The notes beneath the pieces were generated by a model, which ran no database searches, had not been told where the DNA came from, and saw only the letters and a program-made list of their open reading frames with translations. Of a stretch of DNA of 64,000 nucleotides, positions 42,048 to 53,200 are shown piece by piece. Numbering within the stretch: the first letter of the stretch is position 1; every line of letters begins with the position of its first letter. The position numbers were made by a program, and so were the translations under genes. The stretch is from Isoperla grammatica (lineage: Eukaryota > Arthropoda > Insecta > Plecoptera > Perlodidae): contig OX246747.1 of the NCBI GenBank assembly GCA_945910005.1, forward strand, positions 14,764,746 through 14,828,745, in the 5' to 3' direction.

Positions 42048-42090
42048 GCGACGTTGCCACGTCCTGCAAACAATGTCATAAGGTTCATAA
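42048..42090 (-). repeat. duplicate of the exon 4 acceptor and exon start
   Basis: The minus strand reads ATGACATTGTTTGCAGGACG then TGGCAACGTCG. The true site is ATGACATTGTTTGCAGGGCT then TGGCAACGTCG. The copy lies about 50 bases upstream of the used site and is a second possible acceptor. Confidence 0.75.
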
Positions 42091-42175
42091 AAAATGGCAA
42101 AAAAGTGACACGCAAACCTGCCCACAAGGATATAGTAGCAATCCTTGGGCAGATTAAGTTCAGTAGACGTTTTTC

Positions 42176-42362
42176 AGACTTGATCTAGAACCCTTAAATA
42201 GAATTAATCACGGCCCTCTAGATCTTCAATGACACCAAAGCACAATAGTGAAAAATATGCCTTGACATAACATTTCAAAACTAGTGGTTATTGTTGAGCA
42301 TTGTTTCGTTGATGTATCAAGGACCCTTAGATAGAGTTTATCACGGCCCTCTAAATCAATTT
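42176..42362 (+). repeat. dispersed 190-bp repeat, copy 1
   Basis: Begins GATCTAGAACCCTTAAATAG and ends with the related GGACCCTTAGATAGAGTTTA and CACGGCCCTCTAAATC, so it has direct repeats of about 40 bases at its ends. An inverted copy lies at 45715-45895. The internal part (ACTAGTGGTTATTGTTGAGC) is shared. Confidence 0.7.
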
Positions 42363-42479
42363 TCGTCTCTTGGCTATGGGGCTTTGCACTGCGACATTTT
42401 TCCACTCGCAGCGCCAGCACCGACCCGGCCCTCAGACAAGGTCTACTTGATCTCCGCATAACTTAGCCATGAAAGAAGG

Positions 42480-42660
42480 GCTGATTTACCCATCCAGTAG
42501 GCTCTGGACTTGAGCTCGAACTATGGTGGCGCTACTATTATTCCAATGTATTTGGCATAATGCTGCCATGACAGCCTGCTGGATGGGTCAAGTAGACCTT
42601 GTCCGCGCTGATTTACCCATCCAGCAGGCCATGGATTTGGGCTTGGACGGTGGTGGCGCA
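42480..42660. repeat. direct and inverted repeat around ACCCATCCAGCAGGC
   Basis: GCTGATTTACCCATCCAG occurs at 42480 and 42607. A perfect 15-bp inverted repeat (GCCTGCTGGATGGGT at 42574-42588, ACCCATCCAGCAGGC at 42615-42629) could form a hairpin with a 26-base loop. It lies in the intron between exons 3 and 4. Confidence 0.7.
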
Positions 42661-42747
42661 TTCTACGTCCAGCTTTGCGTGCAAAGCCCAATTGACTGTA
42701 TCCACAAGTGTTCTGACCATGCAAATAATGAGTAATGACCCACTCAC

Positions 42748-42852
42748 CCCCTGTTGCCACCCGCTCACTGTGCAGGCTGTCTCCAAGGGCGCTGGGCTGT
42801 CCCTCACTGGGACAGGCAGGACAGCCGAGGACTCAACGAACGCTGGGCTGAC
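42748..42852 (-). CDS. serine protease homolog, exon 3
   Basis: A 105-base exon in phase 0 with a GTTGTTCCCCAG acceptor and GTGAGT donor. It encodes 35 residues: VSPAFVESSAVLPVPVRD, then SPAPLETACTVSGWQQG. This is the S1 stretch after DIAL: the V.P.LP region, then the Cys136-type C and the VSGW motif. It joins exon 2 (phase 0) and exon 4 (phase 0) without gap or frame change. Confidence 0.85.
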
Positions 42853-44295
42853 CTGGGGAACAACAACATCCTTGATAAGAAATTACTGTTCATAGATGGA
42901 TCATAGCTACATTTGATTTGTTTAACTTTTTTATAGAGAAAGATGGTGGGAGGACAGGAAAAGATGGAGAGATTTGGTGGAACGGCAAGAAAAATTCATT
43001 CACGAAGAGAAAAGTTGAAGAAAATGATGTGTCGAGCTTGGCATGTCGATACTGATTCCTGGGATATCCAAGATTAATGGTGGAAACACCCCTTACTTAA
43101 CTAAATGATGTTGGAATAAAGAGTCGCGGTATATATTTTTTATTTCTGGATCTAGTCTATATCTGCAACAGACCCGAGGTCTTACTAGTGCAAATTTAAT
43201 ATGCTATACACGATGATTGGTGAATGATGATGAGGAAGGGAGGAGGGGAAGCCTGGTACCGGCATGTAGCCTACTCCTGTCGAAATGTTTCCAAGGGGAC
43301 CATCGGCTTTACGTCCCATCCGAAAGGACGGTGCAACTTTGATCAGTCATATAGGTTCCTCCACCAACCTGGAGCGGTTACACAAGCTTTCGAACCCTCC
43401 AAACTGCTCTTATCAATGGTAACTAATGTTTCGGAGAAGAGCAGTTCCCACTCTCCCTCCTGGTCTAGCCCAATGTTGCTTAACATCGGTGTTAGTATGA
43501 AAACCGGCTAAGTAATTACGTTTAATGCGTTGGCTCTATTAAATTTCTTCTAATTTCCTAACATCAAATATTATTGTGGAACGGAGTGATCATTTATTTT
43601 GACGTATTGGAGGCAGAAAGAATAAGAAAGCCTAGGTGGAAAAGAAAAATAGAAGAAGCACGGAAATATTGGCATAGATGCAGCAGGTAACCAAGAATAA
43701 CTTATACGTAGTAATAAGGTTGTCCATATTTAAAAGTGAAGAACCTGGACAGAGCAGTTATCAGACCACACTTTAAGGCGTGGGCTGAGTGAGGTCTGGG
43801 ACAGAGCCCCAATCGCCGTAAACGAAACATTGTTGCCCTATTTTTATCCCCAAGTCAGCATTTACAGTGATCTGTGAAAGCAAGTAGGTTAATTTTGGGT
43901 GATCCAAAGTTAAATGTAAATGTATTTTATATGATCCCCATTCTATGAATCGGTATATTTACAAAAACGGGACAAAACAGCGTCTCCGTGAAGAGTTGTG
44001 GGGACACTGGGACAGGTCCCTTCAAAACGGGACAGGTACCTTAAAAATGGGACAGGTGCCTTAAAAATAGGACTGTCCTGTTAGAAGGGGGACGAATGGT
44101 TTCAACTTGATATGGATATGTAGAATTTGAAATAATGACGGAAGAGACGAAGAGATACGATTGATAAACATAAAATCAGTAGGCTTGTGACGTCATACAA
44201 GATGGAGGCTGTTAGTTTGACTTGTTACCAAGATATGTAACTGATGGAGGTCTGAGGACCTATGCTCGTTCCTCGATGCTCGCCATATTGTATGA
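42853..44295. other. intron 2 part; old SINE-like repeat at about 43260-43400
   Basis: No exon seen. The block GGACCATCGGCTTTACGTCC, CATCCGAAAGGACGG and CGAACCC resembles widespread marine-invertebrate SINE-like repeats. A short tandem GGGACAGGTNCCTT block lies at about 44013-44060. Lys/Arg-rich frames at 42940-43010 and 43610-43690 are alike and may be remnants of one repeat. Confidence 0.4.
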
Positions 44296-45145
44296 CAGGG
44301 GCGGACTGGGATGAAAAGGCCCGGGATGCTGGGTTTCGGGGGGGCCCGCACGAGGTAGCGTGGGGCAGCTGGGGTCTGGGGCAAAGCCCCAGCCGCCGGA
44401 GGCAAATACGCCGAATTCGGTACTGTAATAAATTCGGTCGGAAGAAACAAAAAACCTGCCCAGGGACTGCCACCTTATCGTGGTGGGCAGGTTTGCGTGC
44501 TTTGTTGATCCCGAGAGCTATGCCGGCGGAAGCGTATGCTTCTAGTAGGGCCACCCAAGCCGGACTGGTCGAGGAGGAGAAGTCAGACGAAGTGCAGTCC
44601 CCACCCCAATCCCCTTTCCCCCCACTGTCCCATTGAATATTTCTCCTACCACTTGGCCCTGCCCTCCCTTGCTGGACTCCCGTATGACGACTCACGCGAC
44701 GTACAATGGATCTGATTCGGATGTGGCTTTATTCTTCATTATCATCTTTCTCATCTTCATTATCACCCGCTCATCGTCTCGATTAGCCATCGTTGCATAA
44801 ATATGAGACGTTAAGCCCCATTAATCAATCAATCAAGAAACAAAAAAGTTTTTGGGGTGCATTGAATTTTATGGCTTAAAATGCGATTTTAGGGCGAGAT
44901 TAACAGAGGCCACCCTACCAGTAGTACTACCGGGCGCGTTTTTCAAATTTTAAGAAAACGATACTTGAGGTAGGCCTACGGCTTTAAGTTTTATTGACAA
45001 GTACTAAATATTTTAATTTGCAAAATGCAAGCGTGCAATATACAGAATATCAGCAATATACAGAGAAGAATTTACATCATAGGAACTTTCTGGCGGCAGC
45101 CCGGGATGCGATCGCATCCCGGCATCCCTAGCCAGTCCGCGTCTG
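44296..45145. mobile_element. hAT-type MITE with 8-bp target-site duplication
   Basis: Left end CAGGGGCGGACTGGG, right end inverted CAGACGCGGACTGGC. TTGTATGA flanks both ends (44288-44295 and 45146-45153), a perfect 8-bp duplication as hAT transposons make. No transposase remains. A SINE sits inside it (44455-44834), so the original was about 460 bp. Confidence 0.85.
44455..44834 (+). mobile_element. SINE, head type A, full length with 13-bp target-site duplication
   Basis: About 380 bp, flanked by AAGAAACAAAAAA at 44442-44454 and 44835-44847, so both ends are defined. The 5' end is CCTGCCCAGGGACTGCCACC, then TTATCGTGGTGGGCAGG. The 3' end is GAGACGTTAAGCCCCATTAA plus (TCAA)n. It has no A/B-box tRNA-like promoter. 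CCTGCCCA pairs with TGGGCAGG and CCAC with GTGG, giving a folded 5' end. Confidence 0.85.
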
Positions 45146-45435
45146 TTGTATGATTGCCTGTTTGTTTAAATTTTAACATGTGTGTGTTTTTAATGTGTTA
45201 TACATCACCTGGCGTATGTCATTGATATTGATGGCTATAAAAAGAAAGTACGCGAGTATCTGTACACCCATTGGACATAAAGAAGTCATTTTAGCATTGA
45301 AAATAATAATTTCTAAGTATACAATATGGTGACGTTCCGAGAATAATCCATTGTTGAAATCTCAAAAGAGAATCAGTTTTGGTACGTCCATATTATAGCA
45401 GTGAGTTCTTGTTTGACACAGATGTCATGTCGTAC

Positions 45436-45586
45436 CTTGATCAATGCTATGTCGTGAAGGCGCGACCACAGGTCGAACTCATCATGTTTGTAAACCTGCA
45501 GAGCGTCGTGAAGCGTGATATCCGAGGCGTTGTCGTTCCTGAGATGTCCGGCTGCCAGGCGGACGAGCCCATGTCCATTCTCGGCA
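45436..45586 (-). CDS. serine protease homolog, exon 2
   Basis: A 151-base exon with a TTCGTTGCAG acceptor and GTACGA donor. It starts with one base that completes the codon left by exon 1 (AA + T) and ends in phase 0. It encodes AENGHGLVRLAAGHL, then SDITLHDALQVYKHDEFD and LWSRLHDIALIK. This is the S1 stretch V..G.H....., V..H..+D, then NDIALIK-like with the catalytic Asp kept (HDIAL). Confidence 0.85.
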
Positions 45587-45714
45587 CTGCAACGAACGGT
45601 AAACCAATCACATCAATCATTTTGCCTCTCCCACACCGTGATACCTTTTACAAGGCATCATAAATACACAATTTTTCTTTTACAATTTTTGCCAATTTTT
45701 TTTAGAGAATTTTT

Positions 45715-45900
45715 CTAGAGGGCCGTTATTACTTCTATCTCTGCGTCCTCGATAGATCAATGACAACAATGCTCAACAATAACAACTAGTTTTCGAATGT
45801 TATCTTAAGGTGTATATTTCACTGTTGTGCATTGTTGTTATTGCAGATTTAGAGGGCCGTCATTAATTCTATCTAAGGGGCCTAGATCAATTCTGGAAAT
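45715..45900 (-). repeat. dispersed 190-bp repeat, copy 2 (inverted)
   Basis: Reverse-oriented relative of 42176-42362, with TAGAGGGCCGT at both ends and the shared internal ACTAGTTGTTATTGTTGAGC on the minus strand. The two copies enclose exons 2 and 3 as an inverted pair. Confidence 0.7.
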
Positions 45901-46538
45901 TATTATTATTATTACAAATTATTATATAAATTTGATACATAATGCAGCAAGACAAAGGGAAGAAGATATAATATGGGGAAAGCGCAAAAAAATACTAGAT
46001 ATCCTAGCAAACAATAACTTAAACATCGAGAAGCATTAATTTTGAGAATAGGAAGAAATGTATATAAAGTCAACATATTATTGTGTTGCAGCATTGGGGT
46101 GAATCAAGGAAAACATCATCTTCGCTTTCAGCTGCGTCATAGGAACCAGCATGTCAGTAGTGAAACCCGAATTCCTGCTCTCCCGATTTTGTGCAACCCT
46201 AATTGTAGCCTGGCACTCGCAGCCCAACAGATGAATGGAATGACAGCTTCCCTAATTGGTAGCATTATTACAATATTTAAAATGACAGTAGATTTTATTT
46301 TCAGTATTATATAAATATCAAATTTGGAATGGAAGCACTACTGCGGAAACTGGACCAGTTCTTTAGAGAAAACCACGGCCGTTTGAACAGGGTTGATTCC
46401 AAGATGCTGTATTAGGATTTTCTATCATACACGATAAGCCATAATATTGCTTGTCAAGAATGTCGAGTGGACGAAACGCGCGTGGTCACAGTAATGGAAT
46501 CTATAGGGGTCAGTAAAACCCCACCCTTGCAGTGGTAA

Positions 46539-46980
46539 AGTCTGTCCGCTCATCGTAGCAACGAAATGTTTAGAGCTAATTGCCCATACCATGTTTGTGT
46601 ATTGAATCATTATAATCGGCTTGTTAACCAAAATTTACTAGAAAAACATGGTTGCCAATTTTATAATAACGGCAGTCGAAAAAATGTCTTCCTTTAAAAG
46701 AAAAAAGAATTGCAAGGAAATGACAACAGCGCGCTACCTGTTGGCCCTTTAACCCCCATTTCACGGTCTATTACACAAACAATGGTAATTAGCTCTAACT
46801 CTTTCGTTTCTAAAGCCACTCCACAGCAACTTTGGGGCTGGTGACGTCACGGATGGGCCTGTCGGAGCCAATCAGCGTGCGGCTTCCACCAATATTCACA
46901 TTTGGGCCAAGCCTCAATCATTTGTGACATTCCCGACCCCAAAGTTACTTTGGAGCGACCATAGTATGAGCGGACAGACT
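46539..46980. mobile_element. candidate MITE with AGTCTGTCCGCTCAT ends
   Basis: A 15-bp perfect terminal inverted repeat, about 440 bp apart. A second inverted pair lies inside (CAGCAACTTTGGGGCTGG and CCCCAAAGTTACTTTGG). Flanks do not show a clear target-site duplication. No coding capacity. Confidence 0.5.
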
Positions 46981-47033
46981 CTATTTACCAATTCTAACGC
47001 GGACTCCTGAAGTGAGATTAAGTGTTGACTCAC

Positions 47034-47232
47034 TTGTTTACGCATGTGATGGTAGTCAGCACCCACTCAGGGTTGATGAGGGCACCGGCACACACAAAGA
47101 TGGTTCTGTTCTCGTGGAAGACAGCTGACTCGTATGTCTGCCATATGGACACCTGGTAGGGGGCGTCGCCTAGCGCTGCCACGTCATTGGTCGGCTGGGT
47201 AGTGGTGGGCGGGGCCTGGTCGGCTGGCGTGC
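47034..47232 (-). CDS. serine protease homolog, exon 1 seen here (N-terminal S1 part)
   Basis: A 199-base exon with a CACTGTGTTCCAG acceptor (47233-47245) and a GTGAGT donor (47028-47033). It encodes 65 residues: a Thr/Pro-rich linker (TPADQAPPTTTQPTNDVAAL), then GDAPYQVSIWQTYESAVF, HENRT and FVCAGALINPEWVLTTITC. This is the start of the S1 fold. CAGAL is the Cys42 region (normally CGGSL). TTITC replaces TAAHC, so the catalytic His position is Thr, as in serine protease homologs. Exons 2-4 continue in phase, giving 200 residues, about four fifths of the domain. Upstream exons (signal peptide, pro-region) are not identified. Its first 100 bases are repeated about 128 times upstream. It may be a working non-catalytic homolog or a decayed gene. 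Confidence 0.85.
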
Positions 47233-50200
47233 CTGGAACACAGTGAGGTGTATGTCTGCCATATGGACACCTGGTAGGGGGCGTCGCCCAGGGCTGCCAC
47301 GTCATTGGTCGGCTGGGAAGTGGTGGGCGGGGCCTGGTCGGCTCGCGTGCCTGCAACACAGTGAGGTGTATGTCTGCCATATGGACACCTGGTAGGGGGC
47401 GTCGCCTAGCGCTGCCACGTCATTGGTCGGATGGGTAGTGGTGGGCGGGGCCTGGTCGGCTGGCGTGCCTGGAACACAGTGAGGTGTATGTCTGCCATAT
47501 GGACACCTGGTAGGGGGCGTCGCCTAGTGCTGCCACGTCATTGGTCTAATGGGTAGTGGTGGGCGGGGCCTGGTCGGCTGGCGTGCCTGGAAAACAGTGA
47601 GGTGTATGTCTGCCATATGGACACCTGGTAGGGGGCGTCGCCCAGCGCTGCCACGTCATTGGTCGGCTGGGTAGTGGTGGGCGGGGCCTGGTCGGCTGGC
47701 GTGCCTGGAACACAGTGAGGTGTATGTCTGCCATATGGACACCAGGTAGGGGGCGTCACCTAGGGCTGCCACGTCATTGGTTGGCTGGGTAGTGGTGGGC
47801 GGGGCCTGGTCGGCTGGCGTGCCTGGAACACAGTGAGGTGTATGTCTGCCATATGGACACCTGGTAGGGGGCGTCGCCTAGCGCTGCCACGTCATTGGTC
47901 GGCTGGGTAGTGGTGGGCGGGGCCTGGTCGGCTGGCGTGCCTGCAACACAGTGAGGTGTATGTCTGCCATATGGACACCTGGTAGGGGGCGTCGCCTAGC
48001 GCTGCCACGTCATTGGTCGGCTGGGTAGTGGTGGGCGGGGCCTGGTCGGCTGGCGTGCCTGGAACACAGTGAGGTGTATGTCTGCCATATGGACACCTGG
48101 TAGGGGGCGTCGCCCAGCGCTGCCACGTCATTGGTCGGCTGGGTAGTGGTGGGCGGGGCCTGGTCGGCTGGCGTGCCTGGAACACAGTGAGGTGTATGTC
48201 TGCCATATGGACACCTGGTAGGGGGCGTCGCCTAGGGCTGCCACGTCATTGGTCGGCTGGGTAGTGGTGGGCGGGGCCTGGTCGGCTGGCGTGCCTGGAA
48301 CACAGTGAGGTGTATGTCTGCCATATGGACACCTGGTAGGGGGCGTCACCTAGGGCTGCCACGTCATTGGTTGGCTGGGTAGTGGTGGGCGGGGCCTGGT
48401 CGGCTGGCGTGCCTGGAACACAGTGAGGTGTATGTCTGCCATATGGACACCTGGTAGGGGGCGTCACCTAGGGCTGCCACGTCATTGGTCGGCTGGGTAG
48501 TGGTGGGCGGGGCCTGGTCGGCTGGCGTGCCTGGAACACAGTGAGGTGTATGTCTGCCATAAGGACACCTAGTAGGGGGCGTCGCCTAGCGCTGCCACGT
48601 CATTGGTCGGCTGGGTAGTGGTGGGCGGGGCCTGGTCGGCTGGCGTGCCTGGAACACAGTGAGGTGTATGTCTGCCATATGGACACCTGGTAGGGGGCGT
48701 CGCCTAGCGCTGCCACGTCATTGGTCGGCTGGGTAGTGGTGGGCGGGGCCTGGTCGGCTCGCGTGCCTGGAACACAGTGAGGTGTATGTCTGCCATATGG
48801 ACACCTGGTAGGGGGCGTCGCCCAGCGCTGCCACGTCATTGGTCGGCTGGGTAGTGGTGGGCGGGGCCTGGTCGGCTGGCGTGCCTGGAACACAATGAGG
48901 TGTATGTCTGCCATATGGACACCTGGTAGGGGGCGTCGCCTAGGGCTGCCACGTCATTGGTCGGCTGGGTAGTGGTGGGCGGGGCCTGGTCGGCTGGCGT
49001 GCCTGGAACACAGTGAGGTGTATGTCTGCCATATGGACACCTGGTAGGGGGCGTCGCCTAGGGCTGCCACGTCATTGGTCGGCTGGGTAGTGGTGGGCGG
49101 GGCCTGGTCGGCTGGCTTGCCTGGAACACAGTGAGGTGTATGTCTGCCATATGGACACCTGGTAGGGGGCGTCGCCCAGCGCTGCCACGTCATTGGTCGG
49201 CTGGGTAGTGGTGGGCGGGGCCTGGTCGGCTGGCGTGCCTGGAACACAGTGAGGTGTATGTCTGCCATATGGACACCAGGTAGGGGGCGTCACCTAGGGC
49301 TGCCACGTCATTGGTTGGCTGGGTAGTGGTGGGCGGGGCCTGGTCGGCTGGCGTGCCTGGAACACAGTGAGGTGTATGTCTGCCATATGGACACCTGGTA
49401 GGGGGCGTCGCCTAGCGCTGCCACGTCATTGGTCGGCTGGGTAGTGGTGGGCGGGGCCTGGTCGGCTGGCGTGCCTGCAACACAGTGAGGTGTATGTCTG
49501 CCATATGGACACCTGGTAGGGGGCGTCGCCTAGCGCTGCCACGTCATTGGTCGGCTGGGTAGTGGTGGGCGGGGCCTGGTCGGCTGGCGTGCCTGGAACA
49601 CAGTGAGGTGTATGTCTGCCATATGGACACCTGGTAGGGGGCGTCGCCCAGCGCTGCCACGTCATTGGTCGGCTGGGTAGTGGTGGGCGGGGCCTGGTCG
49701 GCTGGCGTGCCTGGAACACAGTGAGGTGTATGTCTGCCATATGGACACCTGGTAGGGGGCGTCGCCTAGGGCTGCCACGTCATTGGTCGGCTGGGTAGTG
49801 GTGGGCGGGGCCTGGTCGGCTGGCGTGCCTGGAACACAGTGAGGTGTATGTCTGCCATATGGACACCTGGTAGGGGGCGTCACCTAGGGCTGCCACGTCA
49901 TTGGTTGGCTGGGTAGTGGTGGGCGGGGCCTGGTCGGCTGGCGTGCCTGGAACACAGTGAGGTGTATGTCTGCCATATGGACACCTGGTAGGGGACGTCA
50001 CCTAGGGCTGCCACGTCATTGGTCGGCTGGGTAGTGGTGGGCGGGGCCTGGTCGGCTGGCGTGCCTGGAACACAGTGAGGTGTATGTCTGCCATATGGAC
50101 ACCTAGTAGGGGGCGTCGCCTAGCGCTGCCACGTCATTGGTCGGCTGGGTAGTGGTGGGCGGGGCCTGGTCGGCTGGCGTGCCTGGAACACAGTGAGGTG

Positions 50201-53200
50201 TATGTCTGCCATATGGACACCTGGTAGGGGGCGTCGCCTAGCGCTGCCACGTCATTGGTCGGCTGGGTAGTGGTGGGCGGGGCCTGGTCGGCTCGCGTGC
50301 CTGGAACACAGTGAGGTGTATGTCTGCCATATGGACACCTGGTAGGGGGCGTCGCCCAGCGCTGCCACGTCATTGGTCGGCTGGGTAGTGGTGGGCGGGG
50401 CCTGGTCGGCTGGCGTGCCTGGAACACAATGAGGTGTATGTCTGCCATATGGACACCTGGTAGGGGGCGTCGCCTAGCGCTGCCACGTCATTGGTCGGCT
50501 GGGTAGTGGTGGGCGGGGCCTGGTCGGCTCGCGTGCCTGGAACACAGTGAGGTGTATGTCTGCCATATGGACACCTGGAAGGGGGCGTCGCCCAGCGCTG
50601 CCACGTCATTGGTCGGCTGGGTAGTGGTGAGCGGGGCCTGGTCGGCTGGCGTGCCTGGAACACAGTGAGGTGTATGTCTGCCATATGGACACCTGGTAGA
50701 GGGCGTCGCCCAGGGCTGCCACGTCATTGGTCGGCTGGGTAGTGGTGGGCGGGGCCTGGTCGGCTGGCGTGCCTGGAACACAGTGAGATGTATGTCTGCC
50801 ATATGGACACCTGGTAGGGGGCGTCGCCTAGCGCTGCCACGTCATTGGTCGGCTGGGTAGTGGTGGGCGGGGCCTGGTCGGCTGGCTTGCCTGGAACACA
50901 GTGAGGTGTATGTCTGCCATATGGACACCTGGTAGGGGGCGTCGCCTAGCGCTGCCACGTCATTGGTCGGCTGGGTAGTGGTGGGCGAGGCCTGGTCGGC
51001 TGGCGTGCCTGGAACACAGTGAGGTGTATGTCTGCCATATGGACACCTGGTAGGGGGCGTCGCCTAGCGCTGCCACGTCATTGGTCGGCTGGGTAGTGGT
51101 GGGCGGGGCCTGGTCGGCTGGCGTGCCTGGAACACAGTGAGGTGTATGTCTGCCATATGGACACCTGGTAGGGGGCGTCGCCTAGCGCTGCCACGTCATT
51201 GGTCGGCTGGGTAGTGGTGGGCGGGGCCTGGTCGGCTGGCGTGCCTGCAACACAGTGAGGTGTATGTCTGCCATATGGACACCTGGTAGGGGGCGTCGCC
51301 CAGGGCTGCCACGTCATTGGTCGGCTGGGTAGTGGTGGGCGGGGCCTTGTCGGCTGGCGTGCCTGGAACACAGTGAGGTGTATGTCTGCCATATGGACAC
51401 CTGGTAGGGGGCGTCGCCTAGGGCTGCCACGTCATTGGTCGGCTGGGTAGTGGTGGGCGGGGCCTGGTCGGCTGGCGTGCCTAGAACACAGTGAGGTGTA
51501 TGTCTGCCATATGGACACCTGGTAGGGGGCGTCGCCTAGGGCTGCCACGTCATTGGTCGGCTGGGTAGTGGTGGGCGGGGCCTGGTCGGCTGGCGTGCCT
51601 GCAAGACAGCTGACTCGTATGTCTGCCATATGGACACCTGGTAGGGGGCGTCGCCTAGCGCTGCCACGTCATTGGTCGGCTGGGTAGTGGTGGGCGGGGC
51701 CTGGTCGGCTCGCGTGCCTGGAACACAGTGAGGTGTATGTCTGCCATATGGACACCTGATAAGGGGCGTCGCCTAGGGCTGCCACGTCATTGGTCGGCTG
51801 GGTAGTGGTGGGCGGGGCCTGGTCGGCTCGCGTGCCTGGAACACAGTGAGGTGTATGTCTGCCATATGGACACCTAGTAGGGGGCGTCGCCTAGCGCTGC
51901 CACGTCATTGGTCGGCTGGGTAGTGGTGGGCGGGGCCTGGTCGGCTGGCGTGCCTGGAACACAGTGAGGTGTATGTCTGCCATATGGACACCTGGTAGGG
52001 GGCGTCGCCTAGCGCTGCCACGTCATTGGTCGGCTGGGTAGTGGTGGGCGGGGCCTGGTCGGCTCGCGTGCCTGGAACACAGTGAGGTGTATGTCTGCCA
52101 TATGGACACCTGGTAGGGGGCGTCGCCCAGCGCTGCCACGTCATTGGTCGGCTGGGTAGTGGTGGGCGGGGCCTGGTCGGCTGGCGTGCCTGGAACACAA
52201 TGAGGTGTATGTCTGCCATATGGACACCTGGTAGGGGGCGTCGCCTAGGGCTGCCACGTCATTGGTCGGCTGGGTAGTGGTGGGCGGGGCCTGGTCGGCT
52301 GGCGTGCCTGGAACACAGTGAGGTGTATGTCTGCCATATGGACACCTGGTAGGGGGCGTCGCCTAGGGCTGCCACGTCATTGGTCGGCTGGGTAGTGGTG
52401 GGCGGGGCCTGGTCGGCTGGCTTGCCTGGAACACAGTGAGGTGTATGTCTGCCATATGGACACCTGGTAGGGGGCGTCGCCCAGCGCTGCCACGTCATTG
52501 GTCGGCTGGGTAGTGGTGGGCGGGGCCTGGTCGGCTGGCGTGCCTGGAACACAGTGAGGTGTATGTCTGCCATATGGACACCAGGTAGGGGGCGTCACCT
52601 AGGGCTGCCACGTCATTGGTTGGCTGGGTAGTGGTGGGCGGGGCCTGGTCGGCTGGCGTGCCTGGAACACAGTGAGGTGTATGTCTGCCATATGGACACC
52701 TGGTAGGGGGCGTCGCCTAGCGCTGCCACGTCATTGGTCGGCTGGGTAGTGGTGGGCGGGGCCTGGTCGGCTGGCGTGCCTGCAACACAGTGAGGTGTAT
52801 GTCTGCCATATGGACACCTGGTAGGGGGCGTCGCCTAGCGCTGCCACGTCATTGGTCGGCTGGGTAGTGGTGGGCGGGGCCTGGTCGGCTGGCGTGCCTG
52901 GAACACAGTGAGGTGTATGTCTGCCATATGGACACCTGGTAGGGGGCGTCGCCCAGCGCTGCCACGTCATTGGTCGGCTGGGTAGTGGTGGGCGGGGCCT
53001 GGTCGGCTGGCGTGCCTGGAACACAGTGAGGTGTATGTCTGCCATATGGACACCTGGTAGGGGGCGTCGCCTAGGGCTGCCACGTCATTGGTCGGCTGGG
53101 TAGTGGTGGGCGGGGCCTGGTCGGCTGGCGTGCCTGGAACACAGTGAGGTGTATGTCTGCCATATGGACACCTGGTAGGGGGCGTCACCTAGGGCTGCCA

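Noticed and set aside
43224..43511. A 95-residue plus-strand frame as a gene
   Set aside because: It overlaps a SINE-like repeat (ACCATCGGCTTTACGTCC type) and has no family match.
45379..45663. A 94-residue plus-strand open frame
   Set aside because: It is the shadow of protease exon 2, which lies on the minus strand with splice sites and family motifs.
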